A stretch of DNA of 64,000 nt from Heterocephalus glaber (lineage: Eukaryota; Chordata; Mammalia; Rodentia; Bathyergidae): NCBI RefSeq assembly GCF_000247695.1, contig NW_004624779.1:602720-666719 (forward strand), written 5' to 3'. The translations under genes were made by a program, and so were the position numbers. The notes beneath the pieces were generated by a model. The model was not told the DNA's origin. It did no database searches and saw only the letters and a list, made by a program, of their open reading frames with translations. This document shows positions 10,660 through 22,992 of this stretch, in pieces. Every line of letters starts with the position of its first letter. Position 1 is the first letter of the stretch.

Positions 10660-13600
10660 ACCATATTCTTTTTAGTGTAGCTAAGATTACTTTTCCAAAA
10701 TTATTGAATCCCTTGAGTTTATTACTCAAACTCTGCAAATACCCATGTGAGGTAACTTTGCAGCCAGTGTTCAGTGAGATGACTGATGTATTATCTATTA
10801 TTGACTAGGACCTAAGACTGACACAAGGGCAGAAGAGGAGCTGAATTATGCGTATTACCAGATTCACCACTTGCCTTATGGTCAGTAATTGTATCTCTGC
10901 CTCAGGAAATATAACATGAAAATAATATTTATTTTAACTTTCCTTTGGGTAATATTTTTAAAAAATCAACCTGACACTTTTGGCCATATTCAGGTATTTA
11001 AAGAAACAATTTTATGCTGAATTTACACAAATGTACTATTAAACTGAGAATTAATCTGGGAATTTTTTCACTCTGTGGAAAGCTGTTGTTGTACTTTGCT
11101 TCTCTACATCTTTTTATCTGATCACACACCAAATGGATATTTTCTTCTCATCAGCTTATTAGACATAAATTGATTTAACTGTTAGAGAAAATAGTATATT
11201 ATTCTGCTTAAAAATTCACAGTGCATTAAAAAGCCAAGAACAAAACATCTTTTGGAAATAATTTGTTACTCAAAATTATTCCTTCCTCTTTTTCCTTCAA
11301 ATTGTGCAAATACTCAGTGCTGGATACAGGTAAATTGGGAAAATCATTCATTGATATTTTGTAGTGAATGTTCATTATTCATTGATATGATGTTGCTTCT
11401 AATGTCTATATACTATATTGTAAGCATGTGGCACCTATATACTCTCAAATGATGAATTCATATTGTGAGCTAAAATGTAAGTTCAAGTGACCTGTTTCCT
11501 AGCAATTTTCTCAATATTTTACATTTACATATCTTTCAACGGTGACACACAAGATAAACTGATGGGTTTTATTCCAATAGAGGGAAAAACTATGCAATTT
11601 AATAAAAGTAGTAAAACTACCTACTTTTAAAACCCAGTTCTCAACAAAAGCTATATTATTAATAATGCAATTTCTACATTTTTCTATTGTGATTCCATAA
11701 TTGGGTGTTAAATACTTGGTTGTAATGCTATATTCCTCCAGAATTTATTTCATCCTGCTTCCTAATAACTGCCAAACAAAGACTGTCAATGTAAATTATT
11801 ATATTTCTTTATTCTCTAAAACTATGAGAAACTTGTTTTGAGCATTTTACAAAGCTAAAAAAGATCTATCTTCACAGTGATACTAACAACTCTAAAATCA
11901 AAACAAATCAAAAGAATAAGATATTCTACCCTTAAATTTGTTTAGACCACTTTATATTGTAAAGAGGGAAAGTTGGGGTAGCAATTAAAGCATTACTTCC
12001 TATGAATTTATGCCACATTTTCCTTTCAGGTTTTAGAAAATCAAAAGCCTTAAAGGTGAAACAGCTTCTGCTCCAATACTTATATTTTCCTTTAGGAACT
12101 AACATTGGTACATGAACTTATAAATAAAGCTATAGATTAAAGATCAATTAGGAACTCTCAAGAGGTATCTTTGTCTTTCCCTCTCTCAGCTAGTTGATAA
12201 GTTTCTCTCTCCTCTTTGCAGTCTACACGAAGGCACTGAGATGCTTGTTTCCCACAGCAGAGTGCTTGTTAGTCTGGTTCTGAAGCTGCTCCAGCAACCG
12301 GTGACCTGTTTGAGAACTTGTCTTGACCAGCTCCACAGGTGTCCTGGCTTAATGCTGCTCTGGAGTGCTTTTAATAGATAAGTGTACTCTATCTGCTGTG
12401 GCAAAGAAAAATAGAGCAGGCAATCAGACAACCATCTTCTCTAACCTGAGCTGAATACTTAACATAAGTCAAGGGCAAAGGAAACATTTATCTTTTACAG
12501 TGCTCTGAGATGCCATTGAAAAACTGCCTTTTCTTTTTTATATTTATGTATCATACATACGGGACAGGATGTAACCAGTGCGTTCAACAAACTAGACAGA
12601 AAAAGTAAGCATTCAAAGAGGCTTTCACAAAAGCATTACCAGAGCTGGCACAAAAGGATATGAAACTAAATTCACTGACATGTCTCACTTTAAGGGTTGA
12701 GCTTTTCAAATATTTGTTTTGTTATGGACCCACATTTGTCTATTTACAGGTAAAATGTTGGGTTAATTAAGGTATACTAAATAATTGCATATATAGAAAA
12801 AACTATTTTATAATTAATTTCAGGACTTTATTTCTTTAAAATTGTCAAAAATTAAAACTGAAGAGCAAAATAACAAATAGTATTTGATTCTACAATGTAC
12901 ATAAATGCAAATAAATTTTTGAATTAAATTTATTTCTATTTCTCTTATAAGAAAGATCAGGTTTTAGTGATTATGTGACAAATGCATCAAAGTGATGGGG
13001 AAAGATATGACTATATGGGGAAAATGTTTAATTGTTTTCCTATTTGCACAAGACTCCAAATTTGTGGTAGGATGTGTAGGGAACACTCAACCTTCACAAA
13101 GAAGAAAGATGTAGGAAAATGTGGCCCTGGGCATTTATATCAATGTGTTGCGTGGGCCGGACCATCTATACTTGGTGTAGTGTTTATCTTTCTGAATATG
13201 TGGATTGTTCTACATACCTACAATGTACACTATCTCCAAATCACTGTGGAGATGGAGGACTTTGACAAATGAATGGAAGCCACCAGAAAGGATTACGGAT
13301 GTGTATCAGGATGATTCTATCTACCATACTGAGAATTTAATGCATGGGGAACTGAGTCTAATATCAAAAATTCTTCCTATCACACAGAGAGGAAAACCCA
13401 AACTTATTTACCCTATCTGTGTGGTGTCCAGTTGTATGGCTGGCAGGCACTAAACTATAAGATAAGTGATCTACATGTCACTCCAAGCAAAGAAAATTTA
13501 GATTCTAAACTGAAATGAAGATAATAAGAGAAAAGGTAGACATAAGGAATGAATACTTCCTAATGACATGAGTACAACTGAGATATTTAGAATTTGAAAA

Positions 13601-15040
13601 ATGTATAGATCAGATCCATTTAAATTCTAGGTAAGGCATGACCCATATTGTGGGGTAACCAAAACAAAGAAGAGAAATAATTGTGTCTCAAAACCCTAAA
13701 GGGCATGACCTTGATCCCCAACCCTTAGACATCTGTTGCCAAGTACTGACTGCAATATTTCATGAAATGCTCAGAAAAGGACATTACATACTACTTAGAA
13801 CTGCAAGGCTTAGAAAGCTTTGCACACAACCAACCCTGTGTAAGTAATATTTGGAGTCTTTTGTAATCAAAAAGGTTGTATATAATTTGGGATTAGCATT
13901 ACCAAGGGAAAAAACTTTCCAGTTTGATGGATTAAGCAGCTTCCTTATTCACACATGCTGTTAAGACTCTACCTGATGGAGGCAAACAAGGGGGGCTCAT
14001 TACAGTTACCTTTGTCCAAGTTTAATGAGGCAAGGAAAAACCCTGAATGTCCTGTTTAGGGATCATTTCCATTATAAAACTGTCATTAAATATCCAGTTC
14101 AAGGATAAATTTTGGAAAAGCCTATTTAGATAACACAAATGAACACCTAGCTAAATCTTTGACTAGAAATCTTGAACAAACTGCCACGTTGTTATCTTTG
14201 GATTTTGCTCTTACCAGGATGTTTTGCCTGTATATCTCCATATCAAATAGACCACTTCAACTTCCTTTCCAGTTTCAAATAATACTGGATTGTTCCAGAG
14301 AATATTTAAACTTGTTGTCCCCAAAGTTCTTTGAAGAAGTCAGCTTATTTCAAACAACCTGGGAAATAAAAGAAAAGGAAGAAAGAAAAAAAGAATAACT
14401 AAAATGTAGTTTAGAGAAAAATAGACTGCTTTCCTTTGATATGGCACAACTAACCATTTTTGTACTTTCTACCCCATTCCTTTACATCGGCACTATCAAG
14501 GATACACACCTCTCTCAATTCAAAGAAATTTGTAAGACCTACAGAAAAGTGTACTTAGTCACTTATTCACAAATTGTTGCATACAACTCTAGAGGATCTA
14601 CAAAGTCCATGGGCTTCAGTTAAGAGTTCAACATTCCATTAATCACTCTTTTGGATTAGAAATCATTAAACAGACTACCACCCTGTCTTTCTTTTGATTT
14701 TATTCTTTCCAAGGCAAGCTTTAGGTTTTGAGAGAAAGGAGAAACAGATTCATGGGACGTAGGAAGGTCCTTTATTATACAACAAGAAGAAAATATTACC
14801 TTGTTTCTATAGGAATAGAGACTGCAATCGGGAATGTGATTGGGTGATTACACAAAGAAAATATGGCTTGGTTAGAATTCCTGAACTCAATTATTTCTTT
14901 TGTATTTAAAATGCAGAATTTAGATTCCTGCCAATTTTAAGTTGTTCTTCAGCAGAAATTATAAAAATGGTAGACGCTCAGTAAATGACTCATATTTCTC
15001 ATTGTGGATATACTTTCAATTTTATGTACATAAATTATGT
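10660..15040. other. Long unassigned non-coding stretch
   Basis: No gene or confident repeat over about 4.4 kb. Features of note: a polypyrimidine tract and AG at 12210-12222 followed by a 52-codon open stretch (see findings), and a slightly richer segment at 13000-13450 containing several open frames of about 80-96 codons with no recognisable domain. It could be unique sequence, an unrecognised ERV-derived segment, or intron. Confidence 0.4.
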
Positions 15041-15044
15041 GTGG

Positions 15045-15175
15045 AACAATAGAAATAGTCTGGGTTCTGAAATATATGGAACTGGGTTCAAACTGGGCTA
15101 AGCATTATAATTCACAAAAATAAGTTATACATTAACCCTGATTCGCTAAAACAGAGAATGATTTCTCCTTAGAAC
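15045..15175 (+). mobile_element. Possible MIR SINE fragment
   Basis: 'aacaatagaaatagtctggg', 'ttctgaaatatatggaact' and 'gggttcaaactgggcta' resemble the 5' tRNA-like part of MIR on plus. Weak similarity judged by eye. Confidence 0.45.
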
Positions 15176-15179
15176 TCAC

Positions 15180-16262
15180 TGGACAAAATGTAGTTCCTGA
15201 TTTTCTCTCCATAATATGTAAAAAACTTGTAAGTTAATCATAGAGGGTTAAATCTGCTAAGGAGCTAAATGTTTGCATTATTTTTGCCATGGAAAATCAT
15301 GATTTGTTCTTGGACTCACTCATTATTACAGCCGTATCGGTAGAACGGCCATGTGTTGCCTTTCATTTGTTTATAAATTTGCCAAAACACTACACATCTT
15401 TTCATTCACCCAATTTCTCTCCCCTAGTAAATTTTGTATTTTATTATTTTGAAAGGTAAAGGGCTTTGGAGAAAACTTGAAATTGACTCCACAATAAATA
15501 TCCCTATGAAAAAGTCTATTATTTTTTTTCCCCATCTTTCAGCTCATTCAGGGTACAACATGGATGGTAATAAGCATGATGACTTTACATGCCTTGCTAA
15601 ATTACTTTTTAGTTTAGTTTCTTCAAAATATTAATGCATATTTGTTTCCAAGACTGTAAAGTCTTACATCAGTTTGAGGTCAAAATACTATATCTTTTTT
15701 AAATCAAATTATCCCATATGATGAGAATCTTTTACAGTATAATAATTAAAGAATAGCAGACCACATTGGAAAAATCTAGTCTTTGTCGTCTAGTTACTCT
15801 CATTTTAATCAGTAAAACTGATATTGTTAAAGGCTTTCCTTATGTTTCAGAAATTGAATTAGAGGGTAAGAAAAAATAAATTTCTTTTCAAACTCAAAAT
15901 GTGAGTCATTCTGCTTGTTGATTTTATTGCCAATTTAAATTTTATCTTATAGAAAAAATGTTATGTTACTGTTTCATAGAGTTGAGTACATCCTAAAATT
16001 ATATGAGATCAAAAATAAATTAATTTTCCTTTTTCCACAAAATTAGTTTTTACTCAAAAAATTGTTTTAGTAATCTATGTATTTAGACCTTCATAATTTT
16101 CAGAAAAAATCCTTTGAGAAAGAAATCATGTCCATTCATGTATTAATAAAATAAAGCATAGACTTTTTTTTATCATGTTAGAGCATTATGCTTTCCATAA
16201 ATATACCAAAGCATTATTTAAGTATTTTCATTAATCTCCATAGTGTTTACCATAGTTCATTT
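15180..16262. other. Unassigned AT-rich sequence
   Basis: No gene or repeat family recognised. Confidence 0.45.
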
Positions 16263-16265
16263 TAC

Positions 16266-16680
16266 AAGTCTAAAGATCCATACAGATGAATGGATAAATA
16301 AAATGTGATATATACATACAATGGAATTATAGCCTTCAAAGAAAACAAATTCTGCCATTTGCAGCAACATAGATGAACATAAAAAGCATTATCTTAAGTG
16401 AAATAAATGGTCACAGAAGGAAAAATCTGCATGATACTACTTATAGAAGCTATCTAAAACAGTCAAACTCAGGCACAAAAAAGAGCAGTGGTTACCAGGG
16501 GCTGAGGAGAAGAGGAAATGGGGACTTGGTGCTTAATGAGTGTAAAGTTTCAATTATGCAAGATGAACAAATTGTAGATAACTGTGTAATGGAGTGACTA
16601 TAATTAACAATACTGTACTGTGAATTCTAAAATTTATTAAGATGATGGCTCACATGTTAAATATTCTTACCAAAGAATAA
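16266..16680 (+). mobile_element. L1 3' UTR (older L1M-type)
   Basis: Plus-strand L1 3' end: 'tggataaataaaatgtgat', 'acaatggaattatagccttc', 'gcaacatagatgaacataaa', 'gtggttaccaggggctgagg', 'actataattaacaatactgt'. These are standard landmarks of L1M 3' ends. The tail passes directly into a purine-rich simple repeat, as often grows from an L1 poly(A). Confidence 0.9.
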
Positions 16681-16682
16681 TG

Positions 16683-16765
16683 AAGGAAAGGAAGAAGAAA
16701 GAATGAAAGGAAAGAAGGAAGGAAGGAAGGAAGGAAGGGAGGGAGAGAGAGAGGAAGAAAGAAGA
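16683..16765 (+). repeat. (GGAA)n / purine-rich simple repeat
   Basis: Uninterrupted purine strand dominated by GGAA and GAAA units, grown at the tail of the L1 at 16266-16680. Confidence 0.95.
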
Positions 16766-17069
16766 ATGTATAGCTGGTGATCTATAGGCATTGAGCTATA
16801 TAGCCAATCAGTCCCCATTTCCAAAATGGCAACAGAAAACTTTATATTTAAGACCACTGAGTAAGTTTTAAGTCAAATTATCAGAGTTTTATAAAGATCT
16901 CCTATTTAATAAATTCAACATTAGTTTTATCATCTTACTAATGTTGGTATTTAGATCTTGAAATTTAAAAGATACGTACATCTTCTTTTGGCATGAGTTC
17001 ATGTCAAAAGAATTTCCAAAGTATTTATGGCAAGCAGGTTAGTGCTATTTTATTTCCTACAATTATAGT

Positions 17070-17312
17070 TGTCATGGCAATCTTGATTGACAACTTGATT
17101 AACTTGAGAAATCCCTAGGAGATAAGTGAAATATTTCTTCTGTGTCTGAGTGGGTCATGGTAGGTGTGACCTTGTGGACAATATCTGGTCGCTGGCCCCT
17201 TCCTCTTTAACTGTATTCTGTTCATGGACTGAGCCTTTTGAATCTATGAGCAAAATAAATCTATCTTCCTTTAAGCTGCAAATGTCAGGTGTTTAGTCCC
17301 AACAAGGAAAAG
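17070..17312 (+). mobile_element. MaLR-type LTR, 3' half
   Basis: 'ttgattgacaacttgattaa' at the start and 'gactgagccttttgaatcta', 'tgagcaaaataaatctatct', 'tttaagctgcaaatgtcagg', 'gactaattcag' at the end match the plus-strand MST/ORR1-like pattern, including the aataaa polyadenylation signal. Confidence 0.8.
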
Positions 17313-17479
17313 CCGACTAATTCAGGAATTTTCCCATAAATTTACTATCCTCCTACTTAATGATGTAAACTGTGTACATATTACATGATTATTATTTTAA
17401 AGTTCCTGATAGTCAGCTTTCCTTTCTGTAACATTACCTGAAAAAATGTATAATATAAAACCAGAAGATTTTTAGTCTA

Positions 17480-17753
17480 TACTTGATTAATACATTGCCT
17501 TTGGGCTTGTGGTGGGGCATCATGGCATGGAGTATTTCATGGAACAAAACTACTCTCCTCGTATATTGGAAGCAAGACTGTGAAGGGGGTCTGGGGTCCT
17601 ACTATTGCCTTCAAGGGGATTGCTACAGTGATCTGAAGGCCTTCACTAGGCCCTACCTCTTAAAAGGTATTTAAGGTATTCCCATTTCATAATAGCAGCC
17701 CCAATCTGAGCAGTATTTTAACATGTGGGACTGGTGCTCTGGGGGGACTACAG

Positions 17754-17757
<4 letters not shown>
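17480..17757 (-). mobile_element. MaLR-type LTR fragment
   Basis: Plus reading 'tggaagcaagactgtgaag', 'ctggggtcctactattgcct', 'ttcactaggccctacctctt', 'ttaacatgtgggactggtgc' is the reverse complement of the MSTA/THE1-like LTR order. It ends where the TA/CA repeat begins. Confidence 0.75.
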
Positions 17758-17794
<37 letters not shown>

Positions 17795-17823
17795 TACACA
17801 CACACACACATACACACACACAT
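17758..17823. repeat. (TA)n(CA)n microsatellite
   Basis: A run of about a dozen TA units passes into CA-rich units. Alternating purine-pyrimidine, so likely polymorphic. The short frames reading it give Tyr/Ile or Thr/His strings and are not genes. Confidence 0.97.
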
Positions 17824-17832
17824 GTCAAAACA

Positions 17833-18022
17833 CAATGCATATATATACATATGTACATCACAATGCATATAAACATATCACAATACATATATATGTATTT
17901 CCTCTGTCCACTTTTATCACAAAGCAATGCATATATATATACATATGTACATCACAATGCATATATATATATATACATGTATCACAATACATATATATCA
18001 TTTCCTCTGTCCACTTTTATGA
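17833..18022. repeat. Two-unit minisatellite, about 92-96 bp period
   Basis: Unit 1 (17833-17924) and unit 2 (17925 to about 18020) share the order caatgcatatat, acatatgtacatcacaatgc, cacaatacatatatat, then 'tttcctctgtccactttta'. They differ mainly in TA-run length and a few substitutions. It abuts the microsatellite. Confidence 0.9.
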
Positions 18023-18024
18023 TA

Positions 18025-21000
18025 TAGGCTATTGAGGAAAACACAATTTATTTTCATATTTGAGCAAAATTTATGACCTAAAATATTCCTGCTTTAAACC
18101 AAGTAAACAACAGTTAGGCAATCAAACTTTAGAGATAGCTCTTTGTGAGATTAGATCCATTTTAACATATTTTAATTTTAATAATCTGAAATTCTGTGCA
18201 AGTATACAAAAATAAAAATAAAATTCACACAGACCTTGTTTGAATTCTCATGTTAAGTGTTAATAAAATTGGGCATTGTGTCAAAGTAAAAAGAAATTAG
18301 AAATGATCAAAATAGAGCTCTTCACCAGGATTATGAAACAGAGAATTTGAGAGAAATTCAGATTGTAGGTAAAATGAAACTGTTATTGACTGTTATATTG
18401 TTTATTCATCACTCCTAAAAGAATAAAAATAGAATTTGAATAAAAGAATAAAAATACAATTTTTGACTTCACATTGAACTCGTTTTTTCAAATACTGACA
18501 CATTTAATTCATGTCCCTGCTGAATTTCAACATGGCACACCTTATGCCAGATCACAGGCATTTTCTGGAGTGACTGGACAGTATCAAGCTTCACCTCCTG
18601 GCACTGACAGTTCATCCTGAATCTTGCCCTGGGCAGGTCTTCCAGCCTATGCTGAAAGTCATATTATTTTGTGACATAAATGCCAGCTGTTTTACAGAAG
18701 AGCTTAAGGTTAGAATCAGAATTCCAGAAAAGAGATGAACTGTAAATTACCAGAAAAGGTGATGCTTCTGTCTGAACTTTTTCTCCAACTTCAGATTTGC
18801 TATTAAGTACATTTAATCTGAGTATTCTTCCCTTCATGACATCCTGAAAGTGTGGGGCATGATCTAAGAATCACTGAAAACACCCTGGTCCTACATGACT
18901 TCATCCTGTTTAAAATACCTGAGATCAATGTATGTGTGTTTCTCCTTTTTACTAAAAGATTATCTGTTTAAGTGATGGAAAGAGAATTAGTATATCTGCT
19001 TTGTTACCCTTGAACTTAATTGTTGCTTTTAAAATCAGAAATTCTGAAATAGTATTCTTTAGTAGAGAAATGAAACCTCCCCAATTTTAACTGTTTATTA
19101 TTCTATTTAAATGACTTTCTTGATTCATGATCACATCTTGCTCTCCACCATGTTACTTGCCCTTATTTCCTGGTTGAAATCAGGTGATAAAGTGAAGAAC
19201 AGAAGTTCAGATTGTAAAATAAGGTTAAACATTATAGAAGGTGTTTTATTAATGCTCCATGAGATTAGTAAAATCTCATCCAAAAAGCCAAGGAAAATCA
19301 TACTTGCCTCCATAAAAATAAGCACTCTCTTCAAAATCTGCTAACAAATCAAAGCTTCAAATGTATTTTTATTCACGTAGAAAAGAGGGATTTAAAGATC
19401 TTATTATAAGAGGCATAATTCCCAAGAATAAAGATGTCACCTGAAATGCTATTTATAGCAGGAAAGTTGAATTTAAATATATTTCCTAACCATATTTTCT
19501 CTTAATTTTGTTAGAAATGCATTCAGACCCTTTTTATCATAGCAATAAACAAAGACATGGGATATCTATGTTTAAGCCACCTTAGCTTAACACAATTTGT
19601 AATGGCTATCATTAGGAGTTTACGCAGAGCCCTGTTTTATGTCAGCCACGCTAAGATAATGTAGCTTGGGGTGCTCTCTGAAATGTGTGCATAAACAGAC
19701 ACTTTTCCCATGTATCTGTTTTGTCATTTATTCTGCTGTGTAAACACTGTTATGAAATTTAGTCTAATCTTTTTTAGTTAATTCAAACATTTTCACTACG
19801 TTCAGATAAATGTAACCAAAGCCAGATGTTGGTCTCCATACTACAAGAACTAACTTAATGTAAACATAATTCTACTTCCTCCATTTCTCTGTTCAGAACA
19901 GATTTGAAGTTGTTCCCAATGCTTTGCCTTTACCTCATCACAGACCTCCCAGAAATCGAGTCTCCTTTTAAACCAATTTCTGTATAGGTATCTAGCTTTA
20001 AATGCCTTGCATGCCTCACGACTTCCATAATAATGTTCCAAGTGGCCCTGTTCAATCTTGACAGAACTCACAAGGAATTCTTGCCTTTATTATCAGTTGT
20101 CTTTTTATGGGTTCCGAATTCGGTAGACACTCCTTCAGGCTTCATTTGCTGTGCAAAATTCTCCTGCCCATTCTCTCAACTGTGAAAAGAAACTAGCCCT
20201 TAATGGATTACACTGAGTCTCCTTTCATTTTCAAGACTTCACTGGATCTGGCCTTCTTTATATTCTAGCCTCTTTGGGAATAGACTCCTCCATGTTTTAC
20301 CTGCCATGACCATGTCATACTGATATTTCATTCACCATGTCATCTTTACATTTATCCCTCCCCTAACATGCACTTTCCCACTTTTCAACTCATTGACTCA
20401 GTCTCTACTCATACCTCGGAGTGAAGTCTATATACACTTGTCAGTGCTCTGTATTTCCACCCATCACGTTTAGTTTGATGACCATTTATTGTGTTTTAGT
20501 AGAAAAATTTAACTCCAGACCACCGTGTTTTAAGAACATAGTACAGAATCAAAAGATAATTTTGAACATGTAACCATTTAGGAGTATTTGCACCATACAA
20601 AGCTTGTTTCCCGGTGTCCAACTTGCTGTAGAGTTTTATAAAATGATATTTGTACCCTAATGAAACCAAAGACAGCTTCTTTCTCTTCCAGGTAGCTCTG
20701 AAAAAGATTTATGAGCTTGTTGTCCTTGATGAAATGTGTCAGCCCTGTGATGACATTAATATGCTTAGATCTTACTAATTTTTTAAAAATTTGTCTTCTC
20801 ATTAACAGATTTTAAATATACAGAGATAGACTTAGAAATCTGATGTGAATTTTTGGATTGACTTCTTATGATGAGCCATCTAATATATCATTTCTATGTT
20901 TACTTTAGGAAAAAGGTTTAAGCAAAGTACAGATATTTAGTGGATTTAAAATTTCAGAATCCATTCAACATGAAATACAAGAGAAAACCTATAATTCTCT

Positions 21001-22205
21001 GTATTAAACTAGTTTTCACTTCTAGGAAAATAGGAAGTAGAAAATAGTAAGTTGAAACATGCAAAATAACATTGACAAATATAATTTTAAAATTCAATCA
21101 CTATCTTAATGTTTTTTACAAACTAGGCTTAAATAGCTATGTTACATAACTGTTCTGTTCTATCTTCTGAATGCCAACTTTAACATTTCTGTGTATATCT
21201 AAACCCTGAACTGTTTTAATTCATACACTGCAATTTTTGCACATTGCATTTTAATTGTAAAGACAGTTAGAAATTAACTAATTTAATTCTTTAACGTTAA
21301 CACTGCAGAAACTAGGAACTAGAGAGAATACATTTAAGCAATGTAACCCCCAGGCCATGTGCATTAACTAAGCAGTTGAAATACATCCAGTGTAAACTGA
21401 GTTGTGCTGTGAGTGTAAAACACATGTACTTCAAAGTCTTGAGAAAAAAAAAGAATATGTATCATTATCATGAGACTGATATTTGATTATATCAAATAAA
21501 ATGAAAAAAATATTAAAAGTTATTGTACGTGTTGATTTTTCATCTTTTTTAATGCAGCTCCTGAAAATGTTTAAATTATACTTATGACTTGTATTATTTT
21601 TCTGTTGGACAGCATTGCCATAGAGTGTGCAGTATAAATTTATGAATAGTCCTTTGAAATGACCACGGTTTTTAAATTTTATACATTCAGGACTTGACGC
21701 TTAGCAATTAGCTGATAATCAATATCCACTGATGTTTAACACTCCTCTAGTCACAAAGTAAGACATGAAAAAAAGGTTAGATCCCAGGTCTTCTAATTCA
21801 TCCATTTTCACCTTAAATCATGTTAGTTTGTGGCGCCTTGTCTTTCTAAAAATATATATGCATAAAATTTGAATTAGCTATTTTTGTTAAAATATTTGGT
21901 CAACCTCAAAACAAGCCAGTCTTTTAACTCAAAGTAATTCCTATTTTAAATCATGTGCAATTTAGTAGGTTACCAAGAATGCCAGAGATATATACATTTT
22001 TTTACTTAGTATGTCTAAGGACAAGTAACTAGGAGTGTAAACTAATGACATCCACTTTGATTTTCTTCCTGACTCACAATATAAAGATGATAAGGCTTTA
22101 TTACTTGTCTTCTTAGTGCTTCTGGTAGGAGGGCTACATTATATGTGAAAAGAAGGATCGCCACTTGGAATATTTTCATAATTAGAGATCATACTGATTG
22201 CATTT
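18025..22205. other. Long unassigned non-coding stretch
   Basis: About 4.2 kb without a confident gene. The 18500-18900 part is richer in GC than its surroundings. The part at about 20270-20440 may be an L2 relic, listed separately. Otherwise no signal is recognised. Confidence 0.4.
20270..20440 (+). mobile_element. Possible L2 LINE fragment
   Basis: 'catgcactttcccacttttc' and 'cagtctctactcatacctcg' resemble the L2 zone upstream of its tail. Only partial, by-eye similarity. Confidence 0.3.
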
Positions 22206-22214
22206 GTTTAATAG

Positions 22215-22992
22215 GTTTTGATTTTTGGTTTTAATTTAGATATACAAAAAAATTGAGCAAAAAGTATACAGTTGCCATGTCTTCCTCCCCACTCCTCCAG
22301 TTTCTCCTATGACTGACAAAGTTGTTACAATAGGTGAACCAATATTGGCACAAAATTGTTACCTAAACTCATAGTTTATATCGCCGTTCACTGTTTCTGC
22401 CATACACTTGGTAGATGTTGACAAATGTGCACTAATATGTATCCACTATTGCAGTACTGAAATAGTATACTCACTGCCCACTCCCACTACTGCCTCTGAA
22501 CATAGTAGGTTCTCTCTCCTGGGTCTGGGCCACTAGAAATCTGATCTTTGCACTGTCTCCATAGTTTTGTCTTTTCTAGAATGATGTAACTGTTTCACTT
22601 AGTATTGTGTATTTTTCAGACTGTCTTCTTTCACACTGATTTCTCTCACTTGGCATTGTGCATTTCTTCATGTTTTTGATGGCTGAATAGCTCATTGTAT
22701 TTTTATGGATGATTAAATATTTGATTATATTAATATAGACAGTTTGGTTATCCATTTAGAAGAACACTTTGGTTGCATCCATTTTTGGCAGGCAGTTATT
22801 AATAAAATATTCACCTACAAGCTTTGATTAAGATATGTTTTGGTTTTGGTACTAGAAATTGAACTCAGGACCTTGTGCTTGCCAGGCAGGCACAGCACCA
22901 CTGAGCTAAATTCCTGGCCCATAGATATTTTGAAGTCAATTGAGTAAATACTAGTAAATAAGATTGCTAGATCATATGGTAAGAGATTTAGA
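22215..22992 (-). mobile_element. Ancient L1 (L1M-type) 3' part, minus strand, carrying an ID
   Basis: Read on plus: 'gtgaaccaatattggcacaa', 'gtatccactattgcagtact', 'ctccatagttttgtcttttc', 'gatggctgaatagctcattg', 'ttggttatccatttagaaga', and after the ID 'attgctagatcatatggtaa'. This is the reverse complement of the standard L1M 3' UTR and ORF2 end. The ID at 22838-22920 interrupts it. Confidence 0.9.
22838..22920 (-). mobile_element. ID SINE inside the ancient L1
   Basis: The reverse complement begins gggccaggaatttagctc, contains the A box 'tagctcagtgg' and 'gagttcaatttctagtacc', followed by an A/C-rich tail. Short flanking similarity (agatatgttttg versus agatattttg) may be the target duplication. 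The insertion into L1 sequence shows it is younger than the L1. Confidence 0.9.

Noticed and set aside
17671..18035. Tyr/Ile- and His/Thr-rich frames
   Set aside because: These are translations of the microsatellite and minisatellite.
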